NCBI RefSeq assembly: GCF_003043455.1
Contig: NZ_PZGG01000015.1
Location: forward strand, 1 to 45,646
From: Staphylococcus simulans
Lineage (GTDB): Bacteria > Bacillota > Bacilli > Staphylococcales > Staphylococcaceae
DNA length: 45,646 nt
Direction: 5' to 3'
The position numbers and the translations under genes were made by a program. The notes beneath the pieces were generated by a model. It was not told the DNA's origin. It did not search any database and saw only the letters and a list, made by a program, of their open reading frames with translations. This document shows, in pieces, positions 1 through 8,077 of this stretch (positions are counted from its first letter, which is position 1; each line of letters opens with the position of its first letter).

Positions 1-55
1 GTATTACGACGGTGAAGATAGACCTTCTACTGCCATAATACGTTTATGTTTTAAA

Positions 56-1150
56 TTACTCTTTTATCGGTACTTCCGGCTCAGGTTTAATACCATAATT
101 ATTCAACACCATCGGATATAATGTGTTTCTTCCAACGACAATTCTTACGTATGGGAAAAATGATAATATGATTGCTAAACCTACGCAAAAACCTAGTGTA
201 AATATAGTAGTTAATGTAAAGAATGCGAAAGGATACTTCACAAATGAAGCTAGCCCTCTAGAAATATGTTGAATAATAATTTGGTGTGATAAATAGATAA
301 AGAACGATATTTCACTAATCATATATAAAGCTGTTAAGTGATATCGGCTTAATTGTTTTGCGACATAGATAGCTAAAACAAAGAATGCTGCTGTGAAGAT
401 GAAAAGATCAAAACGATTTGATTCTCTCCATGTAACGTTTAGCACAAAGAAATCAAATGCAATAACCAGTCCACTTATCAAAAGTACACCAAGTACATAT
501 AAAACTTTTTGTTGCACATATTGCATCACAATATCAAAATTCTTACCAATATAGAATCCGATAACAAAGTAAAACAACCAGTTTAAAATTATTGTTCGAT
601 TAAACAATGGATAATACGTATTCCAAAACTCTAAATATGCCGTACTATAGTACATTAGAAAAGCATGTCCAAAGCTAATAACTAGCGATATAACAATAGG
701 TATGAGTGGTTTCATACGATCTAACACTTTATAAAACAACATATGTAATACAAAGAATTGGAAAATAACCAGTACAAACCATCCAAAGAATTTGCCTTCT
801 AACAAAATATTAATCAATAGATGACTCATTGAGAAATCTTTATTTGGATCAAAATATATCTCGACAATCACGAATAATGCAAAGCAAATGTATGGTATTA
901 AAATAAACTTCACTCGTTTAGTTAAGAAGTTTTTAGGTATATGCTTAGAATACCTCATACCTAACAACATTTCTGATAGCATAATAAAACACGGTGTCGC
1001 ACTAAACAATAAGACTTGAATATAACTTGCGCTTTGTTTTTGGAACTCAGTGATATGCGGATCATTCACAAATCCTGTCATTGCGTGAACAATGACGATA
1101 ATGACACAAAAAATAGCACGCGCATATGTTAGTTCTACTTTCTTTTTCAT
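56..1150 (-). CDS. Acyltransferase family 3 membrane protein
   Basis: A 364-residue integral membrane protein with about ten hydrophobic segments. The first segment holds the pattern TYARAIFCVIIVIVHA, typical of acyltransferase family 3 (OafA/IcaC/YrhL-like) proteins, where an early His (here in VHAM) is thought to be catalytic. Family members move acetyl or succinyl groups onto cell-surface glycans or other extracytoplasmic acceptors. The ATG at 1150 has a GGGAG ribosome site nine bases upstream. It follows the teichoic-acid-type genes on the same strand but is cut off from them by a strong terminator, so it is probably its own unit. A cre-like site and a long palindrome lie in its leader. 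The acceptor substrate cannot be told; a wall-polymer role is inferred only from the neighbours. Confidence 0.75.
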   Translation of the reverse strand: MKKKVELTYARAIFCVIIVIVHAMTGFVNDPHITEFQKQSASYIQVLLFSATPCFIMLSEMLLGMRYSKHIPKNFLTKRVKFILIPYICFALFVIVEIYFDPNKDFSMSHLLINILLEGKFFGWFVLVIFQFFVLHMLFYKVLDRMKPLIPIVISLVISFGHAFLMYYSTAYLEFWNTYYPLFNRTIILNWLFYFVIGFYIGKNFDIVMQYVQQKVLYVLGVLLISGLVIAFDFFVLNVTWRESNRFDLFIFTAAFFVLAIYVAKQLSRYHLTALYMISEISFFIYLSHQIIIQHISRGLASFVKYPFAFFTLTTIFTLGFCVGLAIILSFFPYVRIVVGRNTLYPMVLNNYGIKPEPEVPIKE

Positions 1151-1183
1151 TTTGCGTACTCCCTTAATATTTATCCCTTTTAT

Positions 1184-1197
1184 TTAAAACGTTTTCA
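1184..1197 (-). promoter_or_regulatory. Candidate cre (CcpA) site before the acyltransferase gene
   Basis: Read on the minus strand this is TGAAAACGTTTTAA, matching the cre consensus TGWAARCGYTWNCW at 13 of 14 positions. It ends about 33 bases before the ATG, a position from which CcpA would act as a roadblock or repressor. CcpA binding is inferred, not shown. Confidence 0.4.
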
Positions 1198-1213
1198 ACA
1201 AACACATAAAAAA

Positions 1214-1248
1214 TTCTTTTAAATATCATCAAGGGATATTTAAAAGAA
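1214..1248. repeat. Palindrome with 14-bp perfect arms
   Basis: Arms TTCTTTTAAATATC and GATATTTAAAAGAA are perfect reverse complements around a 7-base loop. On the minus strand the hairpin is followed by a run of six T, so it could act as a weak AT-rich terminator or attenuator in the leader of the acyltransferase gene, or be a protein operator. The main terminator of the upstream gene lies separately at 1361-1395. Confidence 0.5.
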
Positions 1249-1360
1249 ATATGTCTTCACAAATACGTTCATCATCATTAATTATATGTAACTTACATCA
1301 TTTACGCAATAGAGTTAATAATAATATTCTGTTCTATCAAAAGTTATATTTTAAAAATAA

Positions 1361-1395
1361 ATAGACTCGCGCATGGTGCGGGTGCGCAAGTCTAT
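1361..1395 (-). terminator. Terminator of the TagF-type gene
   Basis: Arms ATAGACTCGCGCA (1361-1373) and TGCGCAAGTCTAT (1383-1395) pair with one G-U wobble around a 9-base loop. On the minus strand the stem is followed by TTTATTTTT. It sits just after the stop codon of the gene ending at 1410. Confidence 0.8.
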
Positions 1396-1409
1396 GTTTT
1401 ACTATTTTA

Positions 1410-3911
1410 TTAATCTAATAATGAGTAAAACTCACTTAATGCAGTTTTATTATGCTTTTCACCTTTAAATGTTTCAAAAACAGGAATTTGTTTGTTCATG
1501 AAACTCTTAATATTTCCGCCGACTTTTTCTGGTTCATTTTCTGTAAGAATTCCAAAATCACCATGGCGTAATACATAACGGTTTGCTGGAATATTTGATG
1601 CAAGGACATTAACGCCAATTGTTAATGCCTCAAGTAATACCATAGATTGCCCTTCATAATGTGAAGTTAACGCAAATACATCACATTGCTTCATAATATT
1701 AAACGGATTACGTTTTTGACCTACTAAAAAGACGTTGTCTTCTAATTTTAGTTTATGAATTAATGACTCTAAGTTAGAGCGTAACGGCCCTTCGCCTAAA
1801 ATGTACAATTTCGCTGTTGGGTTCTCCTTGACCGCATATTTGAAGCCTTCAATTAAAATATCAAAGCCTTTTTCAGGGGAGAGTCTACCCATTGCCATAA
1901 CTTTGAAATCTTGATCATTAAATGGAACACTCTTGATTTCACCATTATTGAGATATGCTAATACTTTTTGGCCACGATGCATAAAGAAATCTGTGTCTTC
2001 GTCTTTTAAATCATTAATACGCGTTAAGTTAATCGTATTCATTGCTGATGTAAATTTATCTTTTGTTTTAGAAGTTGCTAAGTTTTCTTTATTAATTCTA
2101 CAAGTTTCCTCTGATACACTGACTAAATAGTCAAAACGGTTATATAAGCTGATGACACCTTTTAAGTTTTGGTAATGCGGGCGTACACCATTTACATTAC
2201 GATTCATATCGCTCTTAATATCACTATGCAGGTACATTAATTTACGTTTAGATTCTGTACCTAATAAAATTTTTGACCAGAACATAGAATAACCACTAAA
2301 GTCTATCACAACATCGAACTTCGAAATGCCAAATATCTTCCTAAATTCACGTTCAAATACTTCCGTGGGATATACAGATTCTTCAAGTACAGATTTAACA
2401 CCTCTATTTTTTACAAAGATATCTCTGTATTTCTCTAAGGTAGTACCTAACAGTGGTCCTTTTCTTAAGATAATACGTACGTTTTCATTTACTTCTTTTA
2501 AATTATCTAAGATTTCACGATTCTTCGTGTGTCCTAAGAAAATCGTTACATCATATTTATCATAATCAATGTTTTCTAATAGATTAATTGCTGATGTAGT
2601 AATACCATTATTTTTCATTCCGCCTGGATACATCAATATTTTCTTCTTAACATTTTCTTGGTTGCTGACAATCGGTTGGAACATTTTATTAACAAGACGT
2701 TCAGTTACATGTCCATCTTCATAAGGAACATATAAATCTTTAAAACGTTCATATTTAGTTTGATAAACATTTTGGTTTGCTTCCGCTTCATTAACAGCTG
2801 AAACAAGCTCATCTACATCATAGACCGAAAGTCCAGGAAGGAGATCAGTATTAATATAAAGTCCACGGTCACTATTATAGTCCTCATAATCTGGCGAATA
2901 AAAAACAATAGGTTGTTCTGTCACAAGATAATCAAAGAAAATACTAGAATAATCTGTCACTAACAAATCTACAGCTGCTAACAATTCATTCGTATCAAAT
3001 GAATCTGGAACAAGATACGGTTTTAGTTCTTTATAATTTAATGCTGTTTTATATACAAAAGGATGTACTTTCACAATAACTTGATAGTCTGTTTTCTTTT
3101 CAAGTTCTAAAACCATTTCATGAATGTCAGCTACACTATCTTCAGGGTCATTAACATCAGTTCCACGCCATGTTGGCGCAAATAAAAGTGTCTTACGCTT
3201 CTTTAATTTAAGACCATTTTGTTTTAAGTGTTTACGTACTTCTTTTTTATCACTATTCAACGTTAAATCAATTCTTGGATAGCCAATTTCAGCTAAATCA
3301 CCATTATAAATACCATCTAAACTAAACGCTCTTTTGAACACTTCTGTTGTGTGAGGGTTCGGACTGACTAATATATCTGCGCTTAAAAAGTTTTTGATAA
3401 TATTTTGTGAACCGACTAGGTTATCTTCTACATCTAAGCCCATAGCTTTAATAGGTGTGCCATGCCAAGTATTTACATACACTTGTTCTGGTTTCTTTGT
3501 AAAATAAGCAGGGAAAGTTGAGTTGTTAATAATATACTTTGCAGTAGTAAGTATATTTAAATAATCGTCACTTTCTTTTACAATGAATCGCACATTTTTA
3601 AATGATTTATATTGTTTAGTATACACTTTACGTTTTTTCTCAGAATCTACAACCCAGATATGTTCTAATTTTTTATACTTCTTATCTTTTAATAGATACT
3701 TAAAAACTGCATAAGGGCTGTCTGTCATACTTTTTCCATCACGTGCTTGATAAACTACTTGTCTGTCATTAACTTTGTTTTTTTTATATAAGTTCGCATA
3801 TTTAGTTGTTTTTAAGACATACTTACTTTTAAACTTTGATTTGACAGGTTGCTCAATAAACTTGTATTTTCTTTTTGCTTGATTCAGTAAAAATCCGCTT
3901 ACTTTATTCAA
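1410..3911 (-). CDS. Fused CDP-glycerol glycerophosphotransferase and glycosyltransferase
   Basis: A bifunctional wall-polymer enzyme of about 833 residues. The first half (to about residue 410) is a TagF/TarF-type CDP-glycerol:glycerophosphate glycerophosphotransferase: it shows WHGTPIKAMG near residue 153 (the catalytic-His motif), VKVHPF near 285 and VTDYSSIFFD near 322. These enzymes add glycerol phosphate from CDP-glycerol to teichoic acid at the inner membrane face. The second half (from about 425) is a GT4-type glycosyltransferase with MGRLSPEKGFDILIEGF and the acidic EX7E motif in EGQSMVLLEAL. The fusion suggests a polymer alternating glycerol phosphate and sugar, which is inference. 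A GTG at 3920 lies too close to the GGAG box; a TTG at 3911 has it eight bases upstream and is chosen. tagD lies 47 bases upstream on the same strand and would supply CDP-glycerol. Confidence 0.85.
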   Translation of the reverse strand: MNKVSGFLLNQAKRKYKFIEQPVKSKFKSKYVLKTTKYANLYKKNKVNDRQVVYQARDGKSMTDSPYAVFKYLLKDKKYKKLEHIWVVDSEKKRKVYTKQYKSFKNVRFIVKESDDYLNILTTAKYIINNSTFPAYFTKKPEQVYVNTWHGTPIKAMGLDVEDNLVGSQNIIKNFLSADILVSPNPHTTEVFKRAFSLDGIYNGDLAEIGYPRIDLTLNSDKKEVRKHLKQNGLKLKKRKTLLFAPTWRGTDVNDPEDSVADIHEMVLELEKKTDYQVIVKVHPFVYKTALNYKELKPYLVPDSFDTNELLAAVDLLVTDYSSIFFDYLVTEQPIVFYSPDYEDYNSDRGLYINTDLLPGLSVYDVDELVSAVNEAEANQNVYQTKYERFKDLYVPYEDGHVTERLVNKMFQPIVSNQENVKKKILMYPGGMKNNGITTSAINLLENIDYDKYDVTIFLGHTKNREILDNLKEVNENVRIILRKGPLLGTTLEKYRDIFVKNRGVKSVLEESVYPTEVFEREFRKIFGISKFDVVIDFSGYSMFWSKILLGTESKRKLMYLHSDIKSDMNRNVNGVRPHYQNLKGVISLYNRFDYLVSVSEETCRINKENLATSKTKDKFTSAMNTINLTRINDLKDEDTDFFMHRGQKVLAYLNNGEIKSVPFNDQDFKVMAMGRLSPEKGFDILIEGFKYAVKENPTAKLYILGEGPLRSNLESLIHKLKLEDNVFLVGQKRNPFNIMKQCDVFALTSHYEGQSMVLLEALTIGVNVLASNIPANRYVLRHGDFGILTENEPEKVGGNIKSFMNKQIPVFETFKGEKHNKTALSEFYSLLD

Positions 3912-3958
3912 TGTAGACACTCCTATTTATCTTTTTTATCAACATTAAAACAAAAGCT

Positions 3959-4351
3959 TTATTCTTTGCCGTAGAGCTCTTTCTTAATTTGTGTCGTAGA
4001 AATCCCTTCTGTACGTTTTAAGTAAATGACTTCACACTGTTCCTTTAAGAAATCAAATTCACCTTCCCAATCATGGCCCATCACAAATGTATCTACTTCA
4101 TATCGATCAACATCTTTTTGCTTTTGACCCCAGTCATTTTCAGGAATTACTAAATCTACATAACGAATAGATTCCAACATCATCTTTCTTTGTTCATAGC
4201 TATAGTAAGATTTTTTATTCTTAATTTTATTAAACTCATCACTAGACAACGCTACTATAAGATAATCTCCCATTTCTCTCGCACGTCTTAATAATTCAAT
4301 ATGTCCATAATGTAATAAATCATAAGTTCCGTAAGTAATTACTCTCTTCAT
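3959..4351 (-). CDS. tagD: Glycerol-3-phosphate cytidylyltransferase (copy 1)
   Basis: TagD/TarD makes CDP-glycerol from CTP and glycerol-3-phosphate, the activated donor for teichoic acid. The 130-residue product has the nucleotidyltransferase signature TYGTYDLLHYGHIELL with the HxGH motif, and the closing RTEGISTTQIK motif (ISTT) typical of the family; S. aureus TarD is of similar size. The ATG at 4351 has a GAAAGAG box eight bases upstream and gives the family-typical start MKRVITYGTYD; a GTG nine bases earlier is less likely. It is directly upstream of the TagF-type polymerase on the same strand, so the two are probably one operon. A second, about 92% identical copy lies 271 bases upstream. 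Confidence 0.93.
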   Translation of the reverse strand: MKRVITYGTYDLLHYGHIELLRRAREMGDYLIVALSSDEFNKIKNKKSYYSYEQRKMMLESIRYVDLVIPENDWGQKQKDVDRYEVDTFVMGHDWEGEFDFLKEQCEVIYLKRTEGISTTQIKKELYGKE

Positions 4352-4555
4352 TCTGTCCACTCTTTCATTCTTTTTTCTTTATTTATAATGAAACACATAC
4401 TCTACTATGTATTTTGCAAGAAATCATGCATTTATTCTGAAAATACGTTCATAAACACATTTACTCATTAGTATAAACTTAATATATTTAATAGAGTTTA
4501 ATGAATCTTTACAAAAGTATAACACTTGTATTGAAGTTTTACATTTAATTTAAAA

Positions 4556-4610
4556 AAGAAGCCTCTATTGCCTATAATAGTTACTAACTGTAGGTCAATT
4601 TCAGCTTCTT
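4556..4610 (-). terminator. Probable terminator of tagD copy 2
   Basis: AAGAAGC (4556-4562) pairs with GCTTCTT (4604-4610), and an inner CCTA/TAGG pair tightens the long loop. On the minus strand it is followed by TTTTTTAAATT. It lies just after the stop of the gene ending at 4623, which implies that the second tagD is transcribed alone. Confidence 0.55.
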
Positions 4611-4622
4611 AATTTGAATATA

Positions 4623-5018
4623 TTATCTTTTGTCTCCATAAAGTTCTTTTTTTATCTGAGTAGTAGATATGCCTTCCGTACGTTTTAAGTAAATGACTTC
4701 ACATTTATCCTTGAGAAAATCAAATTCACCTTCCCAATCATGTCCCATAATAAAAGTATCTACTTCATAACGATCAACATCTTTCATTTTTTGATCCCAA
4801 TTACTTTCAGGAATTACTAGGTCAACGTAACGAATGGACTCTAACATCATTTTTCGTTGTTCATAATTATAATAAGACTTCTTATTTTTTAATTTATTAA
4901 ATTCGTCAGTTGAGAGAGCGACTATTAAATAATCCCCCATTTCTCTTGCTCTTCTTAACAATTCAATGTGCCCATAATGCAATAAATCATATGTACCGTA
5001 TGTAATCACTCTTTTCAT
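4623..5018 (-). CDS. tagD: Glycerol-3-phosphate cytidylyltransferase (copy 2)
   Basis: A second CDP-glycerol synthase of 131 residues with the same TYGTYDLLHYGHIELL and RTEGISTTQIK motifs as copy 1. The two differ at roughly ten scattered positions, mostly conservative (for example S/T, I/L, E/D), and in the last residues, so both look intact and under selection. The ATG at 5018 with GAAAGAG eight bases upstream is preferred to the GTG at 5027. The gene has its own terminator downstream and the dha terminator upstream, so it is probably monocistronic. A recent tandem duplication is the simplest explanation. One copy may serve the main wall teichoic acid pathway and the other the fused polymerase, but nothing in the sequence decides this. 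Confidence 0.93.
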   Translation of the reverse strand: MKRVITYGTYDLLHYGHIELLRRAREMGDYLIVALSTDEFNKLKNKKSYYNYEQRKMMLESIRYVDLVIPESNWDQKMKDVDRYEVDTFIMGHDWEGEFDFLKDKCEVIYLKRTEGISTTQIKKELYGDKR

Positions 5019-5153
5019 AACTTTCACTCTTTCGTATTTTCTATTGATGTAATATTAAAAAATTAAACATCTATATTTTGATACTTTTCTATTTCTCACA
5101 ATTCCTTTACAAAATTATACCACTTAACACATTTCTGCTCTACACTAAATAAA

Positions 5154-5189
5154 ATAACGACGCACTTGCCTACACAAATGCGCCGTTAT
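5154..5189 (-). terminator. Terminator of the dha operon
   Basis: ATAACGACGCA (5154-5164) pairs with TGCGCCGTTAT (5179-5189) with one G-U pair, and the stem extends inward. On the minus strand a T-rich run follows. It lies directly after the stop of dhaM. Confidence 0.8.
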
Positions 5190-5191
5190 TT

Positions 5192-5554
5192 TTATCTATA
5201 TTCACTTTCAACTGATTCTACCACTTGTTCATAATTCATAGCAGTAGAGATGTTGACACTTGCTAGGAAGCTGCCCTCTACAATAGGTGCTTCTACTTTC
5301 TCTACTCTATATTGTCCATCATACATTTCAATAGCCATATCTAAGTTCATTTCTGCTGAACCTAAGTCATAGAAACAAATCGCATCGTCTTTTAAACCTT
5401 CAATTGCTTGTTGAATAGGCTCAAAGGATGTTCCGATTGTACCGTCGCTGCCGCCGACCGGAATCACTTGAACACCTTCAGCCATTTGGCTAATGAGTTT
5501 TTTGATGCCGTTTGCGATTTCTTCGCTATGACTGACCACAATAATCGCTGTCAT
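5192..5554 (-). CDS. dhaM: PTS-dependent dihydroxyacetone kinase, phosphotransferase subunit DhaM
   Basis: DhaM carries phosphate from HPr of the phosphotransferase system to the ADP bound in DhaL. The protein is a short, single-domain EIIA-mannose-type form of about 120 residues with the phospho-accepting His in IIVVSHSEEIA near the N terminus and the GGSDGTIGTSF loop. It lacks the fused HPr and EI-like domains found in E. coli DhaM, as is usual for Firmicutes. The reading frame overlaps the dhaL stop. The first ATG (5566) has its GGAG box directly adjacent, so the second ATG at 5554 (protein start MTAIIVVSHS) is preferred although its spacing of 12 bases is long. It is the last gene of dhaKLM, before the terminator. 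Confidence 0.88.
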   Translation of the reverse strand: MTAIIVVSHSEEIANGIKKLISQMAEGVQVIPVGGSDGTIGTSFEPIQQAIEGLKDDAICFYDLGSAEMNLDMAIEMYDGQYRVEKVEAPIVEGSFLASVNISTAMNYEQVVESVESEYR

Positions 5555-5558
5555 TGAT

Positions 5559-6137
5559 TTACTCATCTCCTATTAATGCGTTTAAAATATATACACTGCT
5601 TTGTGCACCTGGGTCTGTATGACCTCTAGACTCTTCTTTAAAATAAGCTGCGCGTCCTTTTGTCGCAATTAAATCTTCTGTGTTATCAGCGAGTGTTTGA
5701 AGATATGCGATATCCACACTTTCTCCATTTTCAACCGCTTCTCTCGCTCTCTCAATAACGTCATACATTGTTTTCTCATCAAGTTCGACTTTGCCACGTT
5801 GGTGCACGGCTTGTGAGAACGCCTCTAACAACTTAGGTAAGTTATCTTCTGTAATCTCATCTCCCGCAACTTGTGCCATTTTAACAAAACTGAAGCCGTA
5901 TAATGGTCCTGAAGCACCGCCGACTTTAGACATCAAAGTCATTCCTGTTGTTTTCAAAACATCTTGCACTGTGTCCGCATTTTCTAATGCTTCTGGTAAA
6001 GCATTAAAACCTCTAACCATATTGACACCATGGTCTCCATCACCGATGGCACGATCTAGTTCTGTTAATGTATCTTCACGTTCCTGAAAAATTTCTTGTA
6101 AATGAATTAAACGTTGTTTTAAAGTTTCTGCATTCAT
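5559..6137 (-). CDS. dhaL: Dihydroxyacetone kinase ADP-binding subunit DhaL
   Basis: DhaL holds ADP permanently as a cofactor, is rephosphorylated by DhaM, and hands phosphate to dihydroxyacetone bound on DhaK. The 192-residue protein shows the Mg2+-binding acidic motif DRAIGDGDHGVNM near residue 25, the glycine-rich GGASGPLYG loop near 75 and the closing GHTDPGAQS motif, all diagnostic of DhaL. The ATG at 6137 has GGAGGAAA just upstream. It follows dhaK after 21 bases and its stop overlaps the start region of dhaM, indicating translational coupling in a dhaK-dhaL-dhaM operon. Confidence 0.93.
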   Translation of the reverse strand: MNAETLKQRLIHLQEIFQEREDTLTELDRAIGDGDHGVNMVRGFNALPEALENADTVQDVLKTTGMTLMSKVGGASGPLYGFSFVKMAQVAGDEITEDNLPKLLEAFSQAVHQRGKVELDEKTMYDVIERAREAVENGESVDIAYLQTLADNTEDLIATKGRAAYFKEESRGHTDPGAQSSVYILNALIGDE

Positions 6138-6158
6138 AGTTCATTTCCTCCTTGTGCG

Positions 6159-7124
6159 TTATCCGAAATAACGGCTTGCTGTCGGTGCGTTTAATGCGTT
6201 CAAACGGTCCTCAGTACTTTCTAATAACGTTAATGAGAAACCTTGCATATCTAACGATGTCATATAATCACCGACAAACCAGTCTTTGACTGTTATATTT
6301 TCAGCTTCAAGCGCTTCCTTTATATATTTCACTGCGATATTTAATTCTGAAAGTGGTGTACCACCCATGCCATTAACCATCACAATGACTTCCTGAGCTT
6401 TGACTTCTTCATTCAAAGCTTGAACCAGTTCAGTCGCAATATCTCGGATGGGTTTAACCGCTTCTCGCTTCAATCCACGTTCCCCGTGAATACCAATACC
6501 GATTTCCATATCTCCTGGTTCTAAATCGAAGCCATATTTACCCGTTGATGGCACAAATGGTGGTGTTAATGCCATACCAATCGTACGCATATCAGCTAAC
6601 AATGCTTCAGTTTGTTCTACAATTGTTTCTAACGATTCTCCTTGTTCCGCAAGGTAACCGGCAAACTTATGCACAAAGACTGTGCCTGCTACACCACGGC
6701 GCATCTCTTTATCTTCTACCGCAATATCATCTCTGACAATCACTTTACCGACTTTGATGCCTTCCATTTCAGCCATTTCTTGCGCCATTTCAAAGTTCAT
6801 GACATCTCCAGCATAATTTTTGATAATCAATAAGACACCGTCACCATTATCGACAGCTTTGATTGCATCTAAAATTTTATCAGGTGTCGGTGATGTGAAG
6901 ATTTCACCGCATACTGCCGCATCTAACATTCCTTGTGCGACATAGCCTGCATGTGCAGGTTCATGTCCGCTTCCTCCGCCAGAAACTAACGCAACACCTT
7001 GTTGCTTTTTCTCTTTTCTAACAACAACCGTCTCAGAAATGACAGTTTGATCGGGATTTGAAAGTGCTAAACCCTCTAACATATCTGAAAGTATTGTGGT
7101 TTTATCTTGAATTAATTTTTTCAT
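6159..7124 (-). CDS. dhaK: Dihydroxyacetone kinase substrate-binding subunit DhaK
   Basis: DhaK binds dihydroxyacetone through a covalent hemiaminal to a conserved His and presents it for phosphorylation to dihydroxyacetone phosphate, which enters glycolysis. Seen here are SGGGSGHEPAHAGYV near residue 45 and the substrate His in GIGIHGERG near 215, plus VNGMGGTPLSEL near 255. The length of 321 residues is normal for the family (about 330). The ATG at 7124 has AAAGGGG at good distance and gives MKKLIQDKTT; a start 27 bases earlier adds an unsupported extension. It is the first gene of the operon, with a TATAAT box near 7181-7186 on the minus strand. Confidence 0.94.
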   Translation of the reverse strand: MKKLIQDKTTILSDMLEGLALSNPDQTVISETVVVRKEKKQQGVALVSGGGSGHEPAHAGYVAQGMLDAAVCGEIFTSPTPDKILDAIKAVDNGDGVLLIIKNYAGDVMNFEMAQEMAEMEGIKVGKVIVRDDIAVEDKEMRRGVAGTVFVHKFAGYLAEQGESLETIVEQTEALLADMRTIGMALTPPFVPSTGKYGFDLEPGDMEIGIGIHGERGLKREAVKPIRDIATELVQALNEEVKAQEVIVMVNGMGGTPLSELNIAVKYIKEALEAENITVKDWFVGDYMTSLDMQGFSLTLLESTEDRLNALNAPTASRYFG

Positions 7125-7180
7125 ATGTTCACAACCCCTTTTTGTGTTCAATCATCAATTCATATTTTACATTCATCTCT

Positions 7181-7224
7181 ATTATATAGTCTGACCAGTG
7201 AATATTCATGTAATAAGAGGTCAG
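7181..7224 (-). promoter_or_regulatory. Promoter region of dhaKLM with inverted repeat
   Basis: On the minus strand a perfect TATAAT lies at 7181-7186, 56 bases before the dhaK ATG. No good -35 hexamer is found at 17 bases. The half-sites CTGACC (7191-7196) and GGTCAG (7219-7224) form an inverted repeat spanning the -35 region, so an activator or repressor may bind here. The regulator is unknown; no dhaS/dhaQ gene is in the window. Confidence 0.4.
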
Positions 7225-7309
7225 GTTCTACAATCATTCAATTAAAAAATATGTTATATTACAATTAAGAAAAGCAATATAAATCAAATACAAAGAAGGT
7301 GTGCCTACT

Positions 7310-7546
7310 ATGAATCTTTCTTTAGTTAAACGTGTTGCCGATATTGTGACAATTGTCAGCTTTATTGCCTTATTAGTTTTATTGTCCATTAACTTCTACT
7401 TCAATGTGCAAACAAATGGTTTTTCAGCAGGATTCAAAATCGAAAGCACCACTAACATTATTTTTGTATCACTATTATTCGCTATTTGTTTAGTCAGTGA
7501 TATCATCAGTACCGTTTTAAAACGAAAGCTTAAATACAAACATTAA
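7310..7546 (+). CDS. Small two-helix membrane protein
   Basis: An uncharacterised protein of 78 residues with two clear hydrophobic segments (about residues 10-30, IVTIVSFIALLVLLSI, and 45-65, IIFVSLLFAICLVS) joined by a short polar loop and ended by a basic tail KRKLKYKH. That pattern predicts a small membrane hairpin. The ATG at 7310 has AAGAAGGTG eight bases upstream; a GTG nine bases earlier overlaps this box and is rejected. It stands alone, between the divergent dha operon and its own strong terminator. No function can be assigned. Confidence 0.7.
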   Translation: MNLSLVKRVADIVTIVSFIALLVLLSINFYFNVQTNGFSAGFKIESTTNIIFVSLLFAICLVSDIISTVLKRKLKYKH

Positions 7547-7549
7547 CAA

Positions 7550-7584
7550 AAAGCCTTCCTACTCGGTTTGAATAGGAAGGCTTT
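7550..7584. terminator. Bidirectional terminator
   Basis: AAAGCCTTCCTA (7550-7561) and TAGGAAGGCTTT (7573-7584) form a perfect 12-bp stem with an 11-base loop. It separates the small membrane protein gene from the convergent yjdM gene and could serve both. Confidence 0.75.
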
Positions 7585-7617
7585 ACTACGCTGACATCTG
7601 TTTACATCAACGCAAGA

Positions 7618-7968
7618 CTATTTGATTTTCTTCACATAAATCGATTTTAAACCGATTTGTCCGACACCTGGAATTTTACAATCGATGTCATGACCATCTT
7701 CAGGATCCACCAGACGGATACCTTTGACTTTCGTACCTTGCTTAATCACCGATGAAGCACCTTTGATTTTCAAGTCCTTAATCACTGTCACAGTGTCACC
7801 ATCTTGTAATTCTTGACCATTGGCATCGCGTACTTTTAACGCTTCCTCAGCTTCTTCTACTGAATCTTGCGTCCATTCATGTCCGCACATTGGACAGACA
7901 AATAACGCACCATCTAAATACGTGTATTCCGAACCACAGCTCGGACAATTAGGTAATGTTTGTTCCAT
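7618..7968 (-). CDS. yjdM: YjdM/PhnA-type zinc ribbon protein
   Basis: A small cytoplasmic protein of 116 residues with an N-terminal zinc ribbon made of two CxxC pairs (NCPSCGSEY and FVCPMCGHEW) followed by the conserved PhnA/YjdM C-terminal domain (VRDANGQELQDGDTVTVIKDL, then VKGIRLVDPEDGHDI). The family was once called alkylphosphonate utilisation protein PhnA, but it is not a phosphonatase and its role is not known. The ATG at 7968 has GGAGG five bases upstream; the ATG twelve bases earlier has no ribosome site. It appears to be a single-gene unit ending at the terminator at 7550-7584. Confidence 0.88.
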   Translation of the reverse strand: MEQTLPNCPSCGSEYTYLDGALFVCPMCGHEWTQDSVEEAEEALKVRDANGQELQDGDTVTVIKDLKIKGASSVIKQGTKVKGIRLVDPEDGHDIDCKIPGVGQIGLKSIYVKKIK

Positions 7969-8077
7969 GTTCTCCTCCATGCTCTGTAATGACCCTCTAA
8001 ATCTACCATATTTCCTAAGAAAAAGATATATCAGCGATTAGAATCTATGTTTTTCAAATTGCTTTCTATATTTCTAG

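Noticed and set aside
1-55. Open frames at the left edge that could be the tail of a plus-strand gene
   Set aside because: Too short to identify; one frame stops at 38 and another runs into the acyltransferase gene. No motif or terminator supports a call.
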